Of a stretch of DNA of 64,000 nucleotides, positions 12,173-22,100 are shown in pieces. How positions within the stretch are numbered: position 1 is the first letter of the stretch; each line of letters starts with the position of its first letter. The notes beneath the pieces were generated by a model. It made no database searches and had not been told where the DNA came from. It was given only the letters and a program-made list of their open reading frames with translations. Source of the stretch: Bubalus kerabau (taxonomy: Eukaryota > Chordata > Mammalia > Artiodactyla > Bovidae). The translations under genes and the position numbers were made by a program. The stretch is from positions 39,519,001 to 39,583,000 of the forward strand of contig NC_073630.1 of NCBI RefSeq assembly GCF_029407905.1, given 5' to 3'.

Positions 12173-13312
12173 GAATAATTTAATCACAATGCCTTTAAAA
12201 AATTCTATTGACAGATGATAAGAAAAACCATCTTAATCCCTGTTCCTTATGTAGTCCATTTCTTTGACACATGAGGCTTGCTAAATGTTCTCTTGTGCTA
12301 CAGCTGCACTAGATCTTATCCATTGTCCTGTTGGGCACAACACACGCACAGACTGAGAAACCTGCACCCAATGGCTGTAAGTGAATTTCCACGGATGATG
12401 TGGCAAATGTCAAATGCTAACTGGCTGTCTCCCATCCCTCCCAAAACAGCTACTTACACCCAACCTTCCCAATGAAGCTCAGAAAAATTAGACAGGTAGC
12501 CTCAACCAGTTCATCAATAAACATTTGTTGAGTGTTTGTTGTTTCCAAGGCACTGGGAGAAAGCATCCATTTCTAGTTCTTTAGCTCTTTCCTAAAAAGT
12601 TTCTTACCAAATGTATTTTTTAAAAGTCTTTTAAGAATATCTCTTTTTATTTTAGGAGATTTTCTTTCACCCAGTTATAAGTTCATAAAACATACAAGAA
12701 AAAAGGCATGTTTTAGGAAAATAGATAAAAATTTTAATATACCTGGAAGATTGGGTACATAAAGGAGAATAGAATGAAAATGGGAGGGCTAACAGAGGAC
12801 TGTTTTACATATAATGCTGGATAGTTTAGATTTTAATCCCCTTGAACCTAGAGCTGTGTTATGTAATATAATAGCTGATAAACCAAATATGGTTAATTAC
12901 ATTTAATTAATTAAAATCAAATAAAAATTCTGTTCCTTGGGTACACTAGGCACAGCTCAAATCCCCAGTGGATACATACGGCTAGTGGCTTAGTGCAAAT
13001 AGCAATTTCTATAATTATAAAAATTTTTCTTGGACAGCACTGCCCCAGACAGTGGGGAAGCATGTAAAAATGTTTAGTAGAGTCAAAAGTGATAAATTTT
13101 AATTTTTCCATAAATCTCTAGTAAGAATTTGATAGACTGAAAACTGATAGGAAAATTAGGATATGAATCAGGATACGTATCATCCAAGGTTGTGTTTACA
13201 GAAATGAAGACGATGGTATCTGTGTGAGTGTTAAGGTCAGGGAAGAGATTACAGTCACAAAGCAGATAAGGAGGCTGAAGGAGAGGTAGAGTGCTTCTTA
13301 TTTAGGAAAATG
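12173..13312. other. Unique intergenic DNA
   Basis: A short L2-like motif (CATCAATAAACATTTGTTGAG) near 12511, otherwise nothing recognised. Frames at 12278-12475 and 12917-13111 lack known domains. Confidence 0.45.
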
Positions 13313-13908
13313 GGTGATTGCAGCCATGAAATTAAAAGACACTCACTCCTTGGAAGGAAAGTTATGACCAACCTAGATAGCATATTCAAAAGCAGAGACA
13401 TTACTTTGCCAACAAAGGTCCGTCTAGTCAAGGCTATGGTTTTTCCAGTGGTCATGTATGGATGTGAAAGTTGGACTGTGAAGTATGGATGTGAAAGTTG
13501 GACTGTGAAGAAAGCTGAGTGTGGAAGAATTTATGCTTTTGAACTGTGGTGTTGGAGAAGACTCTTGAGAGTCCCTTGGACTGCAAGGAGATCCAACCAG
13601 TCCATCCTAAAGGAGATCAGTCCTGGGTGTTCTTTGAAAGGAATGATGCTGAAGCTGAAACTCCAGTACTTTGGCCACCTCATGCGAAGAGTTGACTCAT
13701 TGGAAAAGACCCTGATGCTGGGAGGGATTGGGGGCAGGAGGAGAAGGGGACGACAGAGGATGAGATGGCTAGATGGCATCACTGAGTGAGTGAGTCTGAG
13801 TGAACTCCAGGAGTTGGTGATGGACAAGGAGGCCTGGCATGCTGGGATTCATGGGGTCACAAAGAGTCGGACATGACTGAGTGACTGAACTGAACTGATT
13901 GATCCCAC
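13313..13908 (+). mobile_element. BovB LINE 3' end with internal 27-bp tandem duplication
   Basis: Begins at the GDCSHEIKR region, runs through [20 protein letters not shown] and [16 protein letters not shown], and ends ACTGAACTGAACTGATTGAT. A 27-bp unit is repeated at 13457-13483 and 13484-13510, adding nine residues (YGCESWTVK twice) without shifting frame. Confidence 0.94.
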
Positions 13909-13954
13909 TCACTGAAAGAGGAAACATTTTCAGAGTAGGATTTAAAAGATAGGC

Positions 13955-14105
13955 ACAGGGAACTCTACTTAGTGCACTGTGGTGACCTGTATGGGAAGGA
14001 AACCCCAAACCCAAATACATGTACGTGTATTCATTTTGCTGTACAGCAGAAACTAACACAACATTGTAAAGCAACTATACTTCAATAACAACTAATTAAA
14101 AAATT
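13955..14105 (+). mobile_element. L1 3' end
   Basis: GCACAGGGAACTCTACTTAG, then TTTGCTGTACAGCAGAAACT and ACAACATTGTAAAGCAACTA, the classic L1 3' UTR end, closing with an A-rich tail. Confidence 0.82.
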
Positions 14106-14289
14106 AATGGGTGGGGGTAATTGATGAATTCACCTTATAGCCATCTCAACTTTGAGACTGTGAGAGACATTTTAGTAAGATGGACAATAGGCAGTTGGAT
14201 ACACAAGTTTGGAAGAGTCGTCCTCAAGGAACTTAGGGGGAATGCATGGTCAGGTCACTGAAGACGTTTGCTCTCTTGCTCTCTGTACA

Positions 14290-14690
14290 TCCCCCGCACT
14301 CCTACTGCCTGCATCCTAATCACATGACTGACCTTCCCTTGTACTTGCCTCAGGCTTCAGGTAGTGATTTAGTGATTGTTCTCATCAGAGGGTGGTGAGG
14401 GGCATGCCCCTCTACTGGTTACCCTAGTAACGAATGAGCCCTTCTGACATCAGTTCCCTTATAACTGGTAATATACTCCCATCCCCCCAGTGAAGATGGC
14501 CACCACGTCTTGCCTGCCATCTGCCATACACCATGAGGTGTTGCTCCAGGACTTGCTTCACACATGTTAGTTCCCCATCCATTAAACCATTTGTGTCTCT
14601 GTTGCTAACCCTGGGCTTGAAGCTGGATGAGCACAGGACTTGTAGGCCTATGGGATGGAGCCCAAGAGGGGAGATGCTTTAATTGTTACC
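14290..14690 (+). mobile_element. Possible solitary LTR, family not identified
   Basis: Has an LTR-like order: CCCTTATAACTGG (TATA-like, about 14456), ATTAAA signal (about 14582) and a following CT/GT-rich part. I could not find clear TG...CA ends or a target duplication, and no coding genes flank it. It could be unique sequence. Confidence 0.3.
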
Positions 14691-14703
14691 TCGATCTTTC
14701 ATT

Positions 14704-14915
14704 TGTTGTTGTTTAGCCGCTAAGTCATGTCAGACTCTTTTGTGACCCCATGGACTGTAGCCCGCCAGGCTCCTCTGTCCATGGGATTTTTCTGGCAAGA
14801 AGACTAGAGTGGCTTGCCGTTCCCTCATCCAGGGGGGCTTCCCAAACCAGGAACTGAAGCCACATCTCCTGCATTGGCAGGTGGATTCTTTACCACTGAG
14901 CCACCTGGGAAGCCT
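14704..14915 (-). mobile_element. Bov-tA SINE
   Basis: Starts GTTGTTGTTTAGCCGCTAAG and ends TTTACCACTGAGCCACCTGGGAAGCC split over the head; full antisense copy. Confidence 0.9.
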
Positions 14916-14919
14916 GCAT

Positions 14920-15776
14920 CTCTTATTACTTCCTTAAAATAAGTGATTACAAGTAAAATTGCTTTTTCAAAGAATATGAATTATATTTGGGGAATTTCCA
15001 AATTTCTTTTCCCCCGCCCCTGCCACACACATTCCCTAGTGGCCCTTATTTTGTCGTGATGAAGAAATATTACTGATGCACATGTACAGTACTCTACATG
15101 TGTGCTGGTGTGGTCTGGTGTTTTAAAATTCATTGGGAGACAGACTTTGTTTGTGAAAACTGCGACAACTCTGCTACATGCCAATGGCTTTGTAAATACT
15201 ATAATGTAGCACACACTTGCTTCTTTATCAGTACATGTTTCATGCAGGAAAACAAATAATACAAGGAATTCTAAAGAGACAACATTTGCTATGGAGAAAT
15301 GTTGAAGGTTAGAAGAGCAAAAAGTGGAAGGTGAGATTAAATCATAATTCCTAACTTCAGGAAGTGGCTGCCAGCCCTAGAGCTGGTAGGATAGAGTGGG
15401 GAGGTGGTATTTTCAGAGCCCAAGAGCAAAGTCACTTCTGGGGACACCCAACTGAGTGTAGGGAAAGGTAAGGTGGGACCACTAAGGAGGGGCTTCCTCA
15501 ACTGGCTCTACGACTTTATAAAGGCCACAGCCATTCCCCCAGATACAGAAGCAGAAGGCGGAGAAATAAGGGACAATAGCTTTCCCATGTTCCACCTTCT
15601 AATCTGCCTGTGCAGAATTCTTTGCAGAATCTTACAGGAAGCCATTAGACAAGGAAAGCTGGGAAATTCAGTTTGTGAACTCCCAGCTTAACCAACATCA
15701 CAGAGCAGATTGTGGGTGAGTATGAGGTTCAAGTACCACGCACTGCACTGCACTTTACCAGGAAAAAAAAATTTTC
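14920..15776. other. Unique intergenic DNA
   Basis: No recognised repeat. The frame 15404-15691 (95 codons) has no known domain and no supporting context, so I do not call it a gene. Confidence 0.45.
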
Positions 15777-15910
15777 CCTCCTTTTGATAGTAAGCTCCTT
15801 AAAGAAAAACTATCTGATTTGGTTTTTGGTCATTGATATACCCGAGGGTCCATCATAGTGTCTGCAATATAAAATGCTCAATAAATATCAATGCATATTT
15901 GAGTGAACAA
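15777..15910 (+). mobile_element. L2 LINE 3' end
   Basis: GTAAGCTCCTTAAAG ... TGTCTGCAATATAAAATGCT then CAATAAATATCAATG is the L2 3' end, diverged. Confidence 0.65.
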
Positions 15911-16003
15911 AATGTCTATTTATATCACTGATCAATAAAAGTTCAAATCAGTACTCATGTGACTGGCAAGTGATGCAGCTGATTTTTAAGTACATGTTTA
16001 GTA

Positions 16004-16277
16004 TTGGCAATGGCACCCCACTCCAGTACTCTTGCCTGGAAAAATCCCATGGACAGAGGAACTTGGTGGGCTGCAGTCCATGGGGTCGCTAAGAGTCGGA
16101 CACGACTGAGCGACTTCACTTTCACTTTTCACTTTCATGCTTTGGAGAAGGAAATGGCAACCCACTCCTGTGTTCTTGCCTGGAGAATCCCAGGGACAGG
16201 GGAGCCTGGTGGGCTGCCATCTATGGGGTCGCACAGAGTTGGACACAACTGAAGCAACTTAGCAGCAGCAGCAGCAG
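16004..16277 (+). mobile_element. Bov-A2 SINE
   Basis: Complete dimer with (AGC)n tail at 16261-16276. AGTATTG flanks both sides, a likely 7-bp target duplication. Confidence 0.93.
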
Positions 16278-16428
16278 TATTGTCTTTTACAGTATAGGGC
16301 CCTTGGAACTCAGCACACTTTTTCAAGTAGTCCTGCCACCACTCAAAGGATTTTTAGGACTCCTTTTTTGAAATTGCCTTTCAGAGCTACTTATTGAGAA
16401 ATTCATGACAATTGGTAGAGTCTAGTAC

Positions 16429-16546
16429 TGGTTATTTCCAGCTAAGACAAGTGAAAAGCACAAAAAAGGGGATCCCTAGCTTCTTACCTCTAGAACATGA
16501 ACCAAGACACGTTTTACAATGACCCACCTGTTACTGAGTTTAGCCC
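16429..16546 (+). repeat. Direct repeat copy 1 (about 118 bp)
   Basis: GGTTATTTCCAGCTAAGACA ... CTTACCTCTAGAAC ... CCACCTGTTACTGAG matches 16867-16984 with roughly 80% identity by eye. Family unknown; it may be part of an old retroviral or other element. Confidence 0.7.
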
Positions 16547-16866
16547 TTTTGGCCTAGCCTGGACCACTTGCTTTCAATCTGGAGGATTTAATACTATTTT
16601 CAAAAAGTAAATCCCCTCTTGAAGAATATAGACTTGTTACTAATGTTACTAAGTTCTTGCCACAATTTCCAACTAAACATGGAGCCACATGACTCTCTTA
16701 GCCTACTTCTGCTAGTACTTTGAATTTGGAATAAGATGATAATATGGTATATAGCGGTAATAACTTAAGACTTCGTCTCTGCTGCCTTCCTATAAAGACA
16801 GGAGAATCATTACTGAGCCCCCTTCTACAAGCAGGTTATTTCAGTAGACTATTTGTTTTTAGATCT

Positions 16867-16984
16867 CAGGGTTATTTCCAGCTAAGACAAATGCACAAAC
16901 ACGAAAAAGGGGCCCCCTAGCATCTGACCTCTAGAATACAACCAAGACTTGTTTTCCTTTGACCCATCTGTTACCAAGTCTAAG
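16867..16984 (+). repeat. Direct repeat copy 2 (about 118 bp)
   Basis: GGTTATTTCCAGCTAAGACA ... TCTGACCTCTAGAA ... CCATCTGTTACCAAG, 438 bp downstream of copy 1 and in the same orientation. No coding frame links the two. Confidence 0.7.
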
Positions 16985-17368
16985 CTCATACTGCTTGCTG
17001 CACAAAAGGCCAGTAATCAAGAAGCAAGTAGTTGGGACAAGGAATAATGACTTCCTTTGGAAAGTCAGTTAAGCAACAAGAGAGTGGGCTCATGCCCCAG
17101 AGAACCATCTTGCCTGAGTTAGAATTTAGGCTTTTTTTATAGTAAAAGTGGAGGGAGTAAAGTCAAACATTTTCTGTTTCCTATCAGCCTCTGGAGGGCG
17201 ATGTGATAATCGCTTTCTCCTGGCAGTGATTCACAGGTGGGTCTGGTCAGGATGTTTCCTATGAGAAGGATTTTAGCTTAATGTGCATTCCCTGGAAACC
17301 AGGGTTCCCAGAGATGGGCCGTTTATGTATAATTTAAGCGTACAGACAGCATCCCTTTAGTGATTCAT

Positions 17369-17966
17369 TTTCCTGGGCTCCAAAATCACTGCAGATGGTG
17401 ACTGCAGCCATGAAATTAAAAGACACTTACTCCTTGGAAGGAAAGTTATGACCAACCTAGACAGCATATTAAAAAGCAGACACATTACTTTGCCAACAAA
17501 GATCCGTAAAGTCAAAGCTATGATTTTTCCAATGGCCATATATGGACGTGAGAGTTGAACTATAAAGAAAGCTGAGTGCCTAAGAATTGATGCTTTTGAA
17601 CTGTGGTGTTGGAGAAGACTCTTGAGAGTCCCTTGGACTGCAAGGAGATCCAACCAGTCCATCCTAAAGGAGATCAGTCCTGGATGTTCGTTGGAAGGAC
17701 TGATGTTGAAGCTGAAACTCCAATATTTTGGCCACCTGATGCAAAGAGCTGACTCATTTGAAAAGACCCTGATGCTGGGAAAGATTGAGGGCAGGAGGAG
17801 AAGGGGACGATAGAAGATGAGATGGTTGGATGGCATCACCGACTTGATGGGCATGGATTTGGGTGGACTCCGGGCGTTGGTGATGGACAGGGAGGCCTGG
17901 CGTGCTGTGGTTCATGGGGTCCCAAAGAGTCAGACATGACTGAGCGACTGAACTGAACTGAACTGT
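17369..17966 (+). mobile_element. BovB LINE 3' end
   Basis: Starts GGCTCCAAAATCACTGCAGA and reaches ACTGAACTGAACTG. Frames broken by an in-frame stop after the ESW region (GAGAGTTGAACT). Confidence 0.92.
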
Positions 17967-17985
17967 AATAGAGGACAAAAAAATC

Positions 17986-18150
17986 AAAGTGAAAGTGTTA
18001 GTCGCTCAGTCCTGTCCAACTCTGCGAGGTTTCTCTGTCCATGGGATTCTCCAGAAAAGAAAACTGGAGTGGGTTGCTGTGCCCTCCTCCAGGGGAATCT
18101 TCCTGACCCAGGGATCGAACCCGTGTCTCTTATGTCTCCTGCACTGTTGT
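17986..18150 (-). mobile_element. Bov-tA SINE with internal deletion
   Basis: GTTAGTCGCTCAGTCCTGTC then a jump from CTGCGAG to GTTTCTCTGTCCATGGGATT: the ACCCCATGG...CCAGGC part is missing. Confidence 0.85.
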
Positions 18151-18204
18151 TCCCTGCCTAAAGGGAAATATAAGTAATAATAAAAATCTCAATAAACATC
18201 TCCA

Positions 18205-18400
18205 TGGTGGTATGCTCCTAGTTCTGCTTATTCTTTCTATCTTCAACTCTGTGAAGTAGGCCCTCTTATCACTCCCACTGTACAAATGAGAAAACTAGAG
18301 GCACACAGAGGGTGATTAACTAGCCAAGGCCATTCAGCTAGTAAAGGACAGTCCCAGGTTTAAATCCGGCAATCGGACTCGAGTCTGTGCTTTTAGCAAA
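18205..18400 (+). mobile_element. MIR SINE
   Basis: Conserved MIR core: GTACAAATGAGAAAACTAGA, GCACACAGAGGGTGATTAAC, CCATTCAGCTAGTAAAGGAC. It lies directly upstream of the CpG island. Confidence 0.85.
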
Positions 18401-18539
18401 AAAACCTGGTATCCAGCAATTTTTAAAACGCCAGCACCGGCCACTGGGGAGTCACTGGAAAAGTAACAATACAGCCCACAACTCGGAAACAGTGCTAACA
18501 GACCTAGGAAGCCTGCAGTCCCAGGAGAGGACAGTGAGA

Positions 18540-19150
18540 GGGCAGGTCACCAGCCCGCACCACTCTGACAGCCCGCGCTCTCGGAAGCGCGGGCACCTTC
18601 CGTGAAACCCCGGGCGCCGCAGGACATTCATTGGGCCTCTGCTAAATAACGTCAAATCGCGGGCGTCCAGGGGGAGGCGGGATTTCCGGGCTTCGTGGCG
18701 CAAAATTCCGGCCGCGCCGGAAACACCTACTGAGGAGAGGGTATTGGGTACCCGCCTCCTGAAGCGGCTGGAAAATTTTGTGATCCACAGATTCCGAAGA
18801 GAAATTGGAGCAAGGGTTCATCCGCTAATTGCCAGGTTTTCGAGGTAGTGGAAGACAAGTCGGGACATGGACAGCCGCTTGCAGGAGATCCGGGAGCGGC
18901 AGAAGTTACGTCGACAGCTTCTCGCGCAGCAGGTCCGCGGCCCAGGGAGGGGTCGCGAATGCGCGTGCGCCGCGTTCCTCGCCCCTCTCTCCCCGTTTTT
19001 CCGTCTCCTCAACCTGCCACACGGCAGCCCTTTCTGGTCTCGCGACTTTAATCCCAGGACCTCTCTAACCTCTGTACCCCGAATCGTTCCCCTTTCATGC
19101 TGTGGTCCTTGGCGGCGGTACTAAAGCGACCGCCACGCCTGGTCTTCAGC
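18540..19150 (+). promoter_or_regulatory. METTL14: CpG-island promoter of METTL14
   Basis: This is the only stretch of the window dense in CG dinucleotides and GC-rich; flanking DNA is AT-rich. It spans the 5' UTR, exon 1 and the start of intron 1. I see no TATA box, as expected for a housekeeping gene. Candidate sites are an inverted CCAAT box (ATTGG, 18630-18634), a CRE-like TAACGTCA (18647-18654), ETS-type cores TTCCGG (18706-18711) and CCGGAA (18717-18722) in inverted arrangement, and an E2F-like GGCGCAAA just before them. The transcription start cannot be read from sequence; it probably lies between about 18700 and 18860. Confidence 0.8.
18867..18932 (+). CDS. METTL14: METTL14 exon 1 (coding part, residues 1-22)
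   Basis: Codes for [20 protein letters not shown] and two further Gln residues, a basic N-terminal helix. It ends at CAGCAG followed by donor GTCCGC, phase 0. The frame stays open into the intron to 19124, but that extension is not METTL14-like. Confidence 0.95.
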
Positions 19151-22100
19151 AGCATGTATGGAATGCCCGCCAGGTGCCTGGCATCCTCAGTGATGAGGAT
19201 ACAAAACTTTGGTGTTTGTGTGTAAGTTATCGCAGTTCACGCGAGGAAAGGGGACTCGTTAGCTCCTCAGTTTCTCTTCACTTTTTAAATGGTCTTTTGT
19301 GTCTTACTTTTCTCGTATCAGCGCCTGATTCATGAGCTTGTGGCTTCATTGCGAAATGGGTTTACAGTGTTTTTTTCTGGGATAATATCTAAAGACCGCA
19401 TTGGAAGTAGCCTGGGTGTAAATTTTAGGTTTTGCATCATGGGTGTTGCAGTCGACTGTGCTGTATACGGTATCCTCGTCATTACCCACAGCTAAATGTT
19501 TGAATTATTTACTCAGTCACAACAAATCTCTCAGAGGTAGCATTATCTTCACATAATGAAACACGGGCGCCGGTGGCTAACGAATTTTTCCCCCGAGTCG
19601 TTAACCGCTAGGCCAGTCAGTTGAACCCTGGTTTGTCTCTCCAAAGCTTGTCTTCAGCGCTGCTTGCGTGTAAGTTGACGCGTGCTGATTAGTAGAGTAC
19701 ACGTGCAGAAAATGCAGATGCACACCTTTGTTTAAAGTCAGAGGCTGTGTTTTCCTTTCTGCCTCTCGGGTCAGTAACTGATGGGGGAAATGCTCATAAG
19801 CTTTAATGAGGAATCTTAATAGTTGTTCGAAAATAGTTTTTTTTTTTTTTTTTTTCTCTAATGAATCTTGGTTTTGCTAAATGAAAATCAAAGATATAGC
19901 TTCTTTCATGACACGATGAAAAGGTTTATGATATAGTGTTTAAAATGTCGGTGTTTAGGGACTTCTCTGTTGGTCCAGTGGTTAGGACTCTGTGATTTCA
20001 TGGCTGTGGCCTGGGTTCAGTCCCTGGTCTGGGAACTAAGATCCCTTAAGCCCCGTGGTGTAAGCCCAAAAAAAAAAAAAAAAAGTGGGTGTTTGGAATT
20101 AGATCTGTTTCTGTGCCTCTGACATTATGATTTTTTGACAAATCAGATATCTTTTTCAAGCCTTCTTTATCCCAGTTGCTTTTATCATGTTATGTTTGAA
20201 AATGTCCAGTGGCTCTTTATTACAACCAAGTAAGATTTTTACACTTAAGTTTTGAATTCAGACCTATATATTTGACTCAAGATACATACATAAACAATTA
20301 TTTCTTGAATATCTTACTGTGTACAGGAACTCTTGTAGATGTTGGTAAGTCCACTATGAATAATAGGTTATCCTACCTTTAGAGAACTTACACAGTGTAG
20401 AGCATTTAATAATGGTTGCCGTTTATTAAGTCCGTTGTATGTGTCAAGGGACTTGACAAACTTTTACGTATGTTATTTTATCATACAAGTCAGGTGCTAT
20501 CTGGATCTTATAGGTGAAGAAAATAAAGCACAAAGAATTTACCTTACATGCTGAAGATGATAAAACTTAAGTTTTCCAGCTTCAGTCTTAGGCCTTTCTG
20601 TGCTCTTTCCAGTACACCTTCTAACCATCTAAAATAACTGGTTAGAAGCCATTCCACCTGGGTGAGGATGGCCAATATAATCAATGGTAGATTTCCACTT
20701 TACCAGAAGCCTTTTTTTCACTTACTATGTGAACAAGACAGACCAGTTGCTCTCCAGAAAGTTATTTGTGTAATATAGACTTTGTAATTTTTAAGAAGCG
20801 TCTTTCTGATTTCTGTCTATCCTTTATGGCACAGCCCAGGGCAGAACTTGGTCTGGAACTCCCTGGTTTAGGCTTTTCTCGCTCTGTGCGTCCATTGTCC
20901 TGACTGAATGTTAAGGCCACTGCCGTACATCACTAACTCATACAATTCCAGTTGGGTTAATCTTCTTCCCTAACTTTGTTTCTTACCCAAAGTTAGTTTT
21001 TAATAAGTTTTTGTTGATTCATGAACTTCAAAGTAGAGCACAACTCAACGTATATAATTTGCTTGATTTGCTTTTGGCTGAAGAGATCAGATGCAGTGTA
21101 TAGGCACACACTATGATGTGGCCATTGATGCTGCCACCAGTAATTTACACCTGCTCTTTAACTTGTAGCTTTGTTTTTAAAAGTTAGTATACTTTCAAAG
21201 GATACCAAATTGTCATAATTATTCAAATAATATATTTAATGCTACCACAGTGGAAATGACAACCCACTCCAGTATTCTTGCTTGGAAAATTCCATGGACA
21301 GAGTAGCCTGGTGGGCTGCAGTCAAGGGGGAATCACAAAGAATCGAACACAACTGAGCGCATACAAATACACACCCACAATGGAAAGTCTGTTTAATTAC
21401 TCCAGTCATTCCACAATTAAAAAAAAAAAGTTGGAACACAAGAAAACGATTATGTATGTAAGCACAATTTGATTTAAAACGTTTGTCTTATAAAACATCG
21501 TATTCTAATTTAGGCCTTGGCAAGAAATCTCATTGGTTTATTCACATATTTATTGAGCATCTATTACAAGTCAGACTTTATAATAGCTCTTGAACATTAG
21601 ATATCAACAGGACAGAGTTCTTCCTCAATGAGCTAACAATTCAGTAGGGGGAGAAGTAGACAAAAGTGAACATAAAATAATTGAGGTGTACAAATATAAA
21701 ATAGGGAATAAACAAAAGTAAAACAAAATTAGTTTGTATTTTGATCTGAATGAGAACTATGATCTGAATAAGCAAATGAGATAAGAGAAAAATGGAAGGA
21801 GACTACCTATTTTCTCTCTCTAGTGTTCATGGAAGAACTCTCTGAGAAAGTGACTTGTATTTATCTGAGAACTGAAGGGAGTGGAGTCAGTCACTTTCAT
21901 GGGAAGAAGGTTAAAAGGCATTTCCCCTACAGGAAGTAGATGTGTTTTCCGATGAAACAGAGTAGGGGTCAGGAAAATTTTATGGAAGAGTTAAAATATC
22001 AGGAACAGTTAATATATTGGAAGAGATTTATCATTGGAGAAACCTTAGGGGACTCATGGAATAGTCTAAAGAGGCAGTGGGAATTAATATAATTGTGTAA

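Noticed and set aside
15404..15691. 95-codon plus frame as a small gene
   Set aside because: No domain, no splice or promoter context; expected by chance in this much DNA.
18867..19124. 85-residue frame starting at the METTL14 ATG
   Set aside because: It is exon 1 read through into intron 1; after residue 22 the sequence is low-complexity CpG-island translation.
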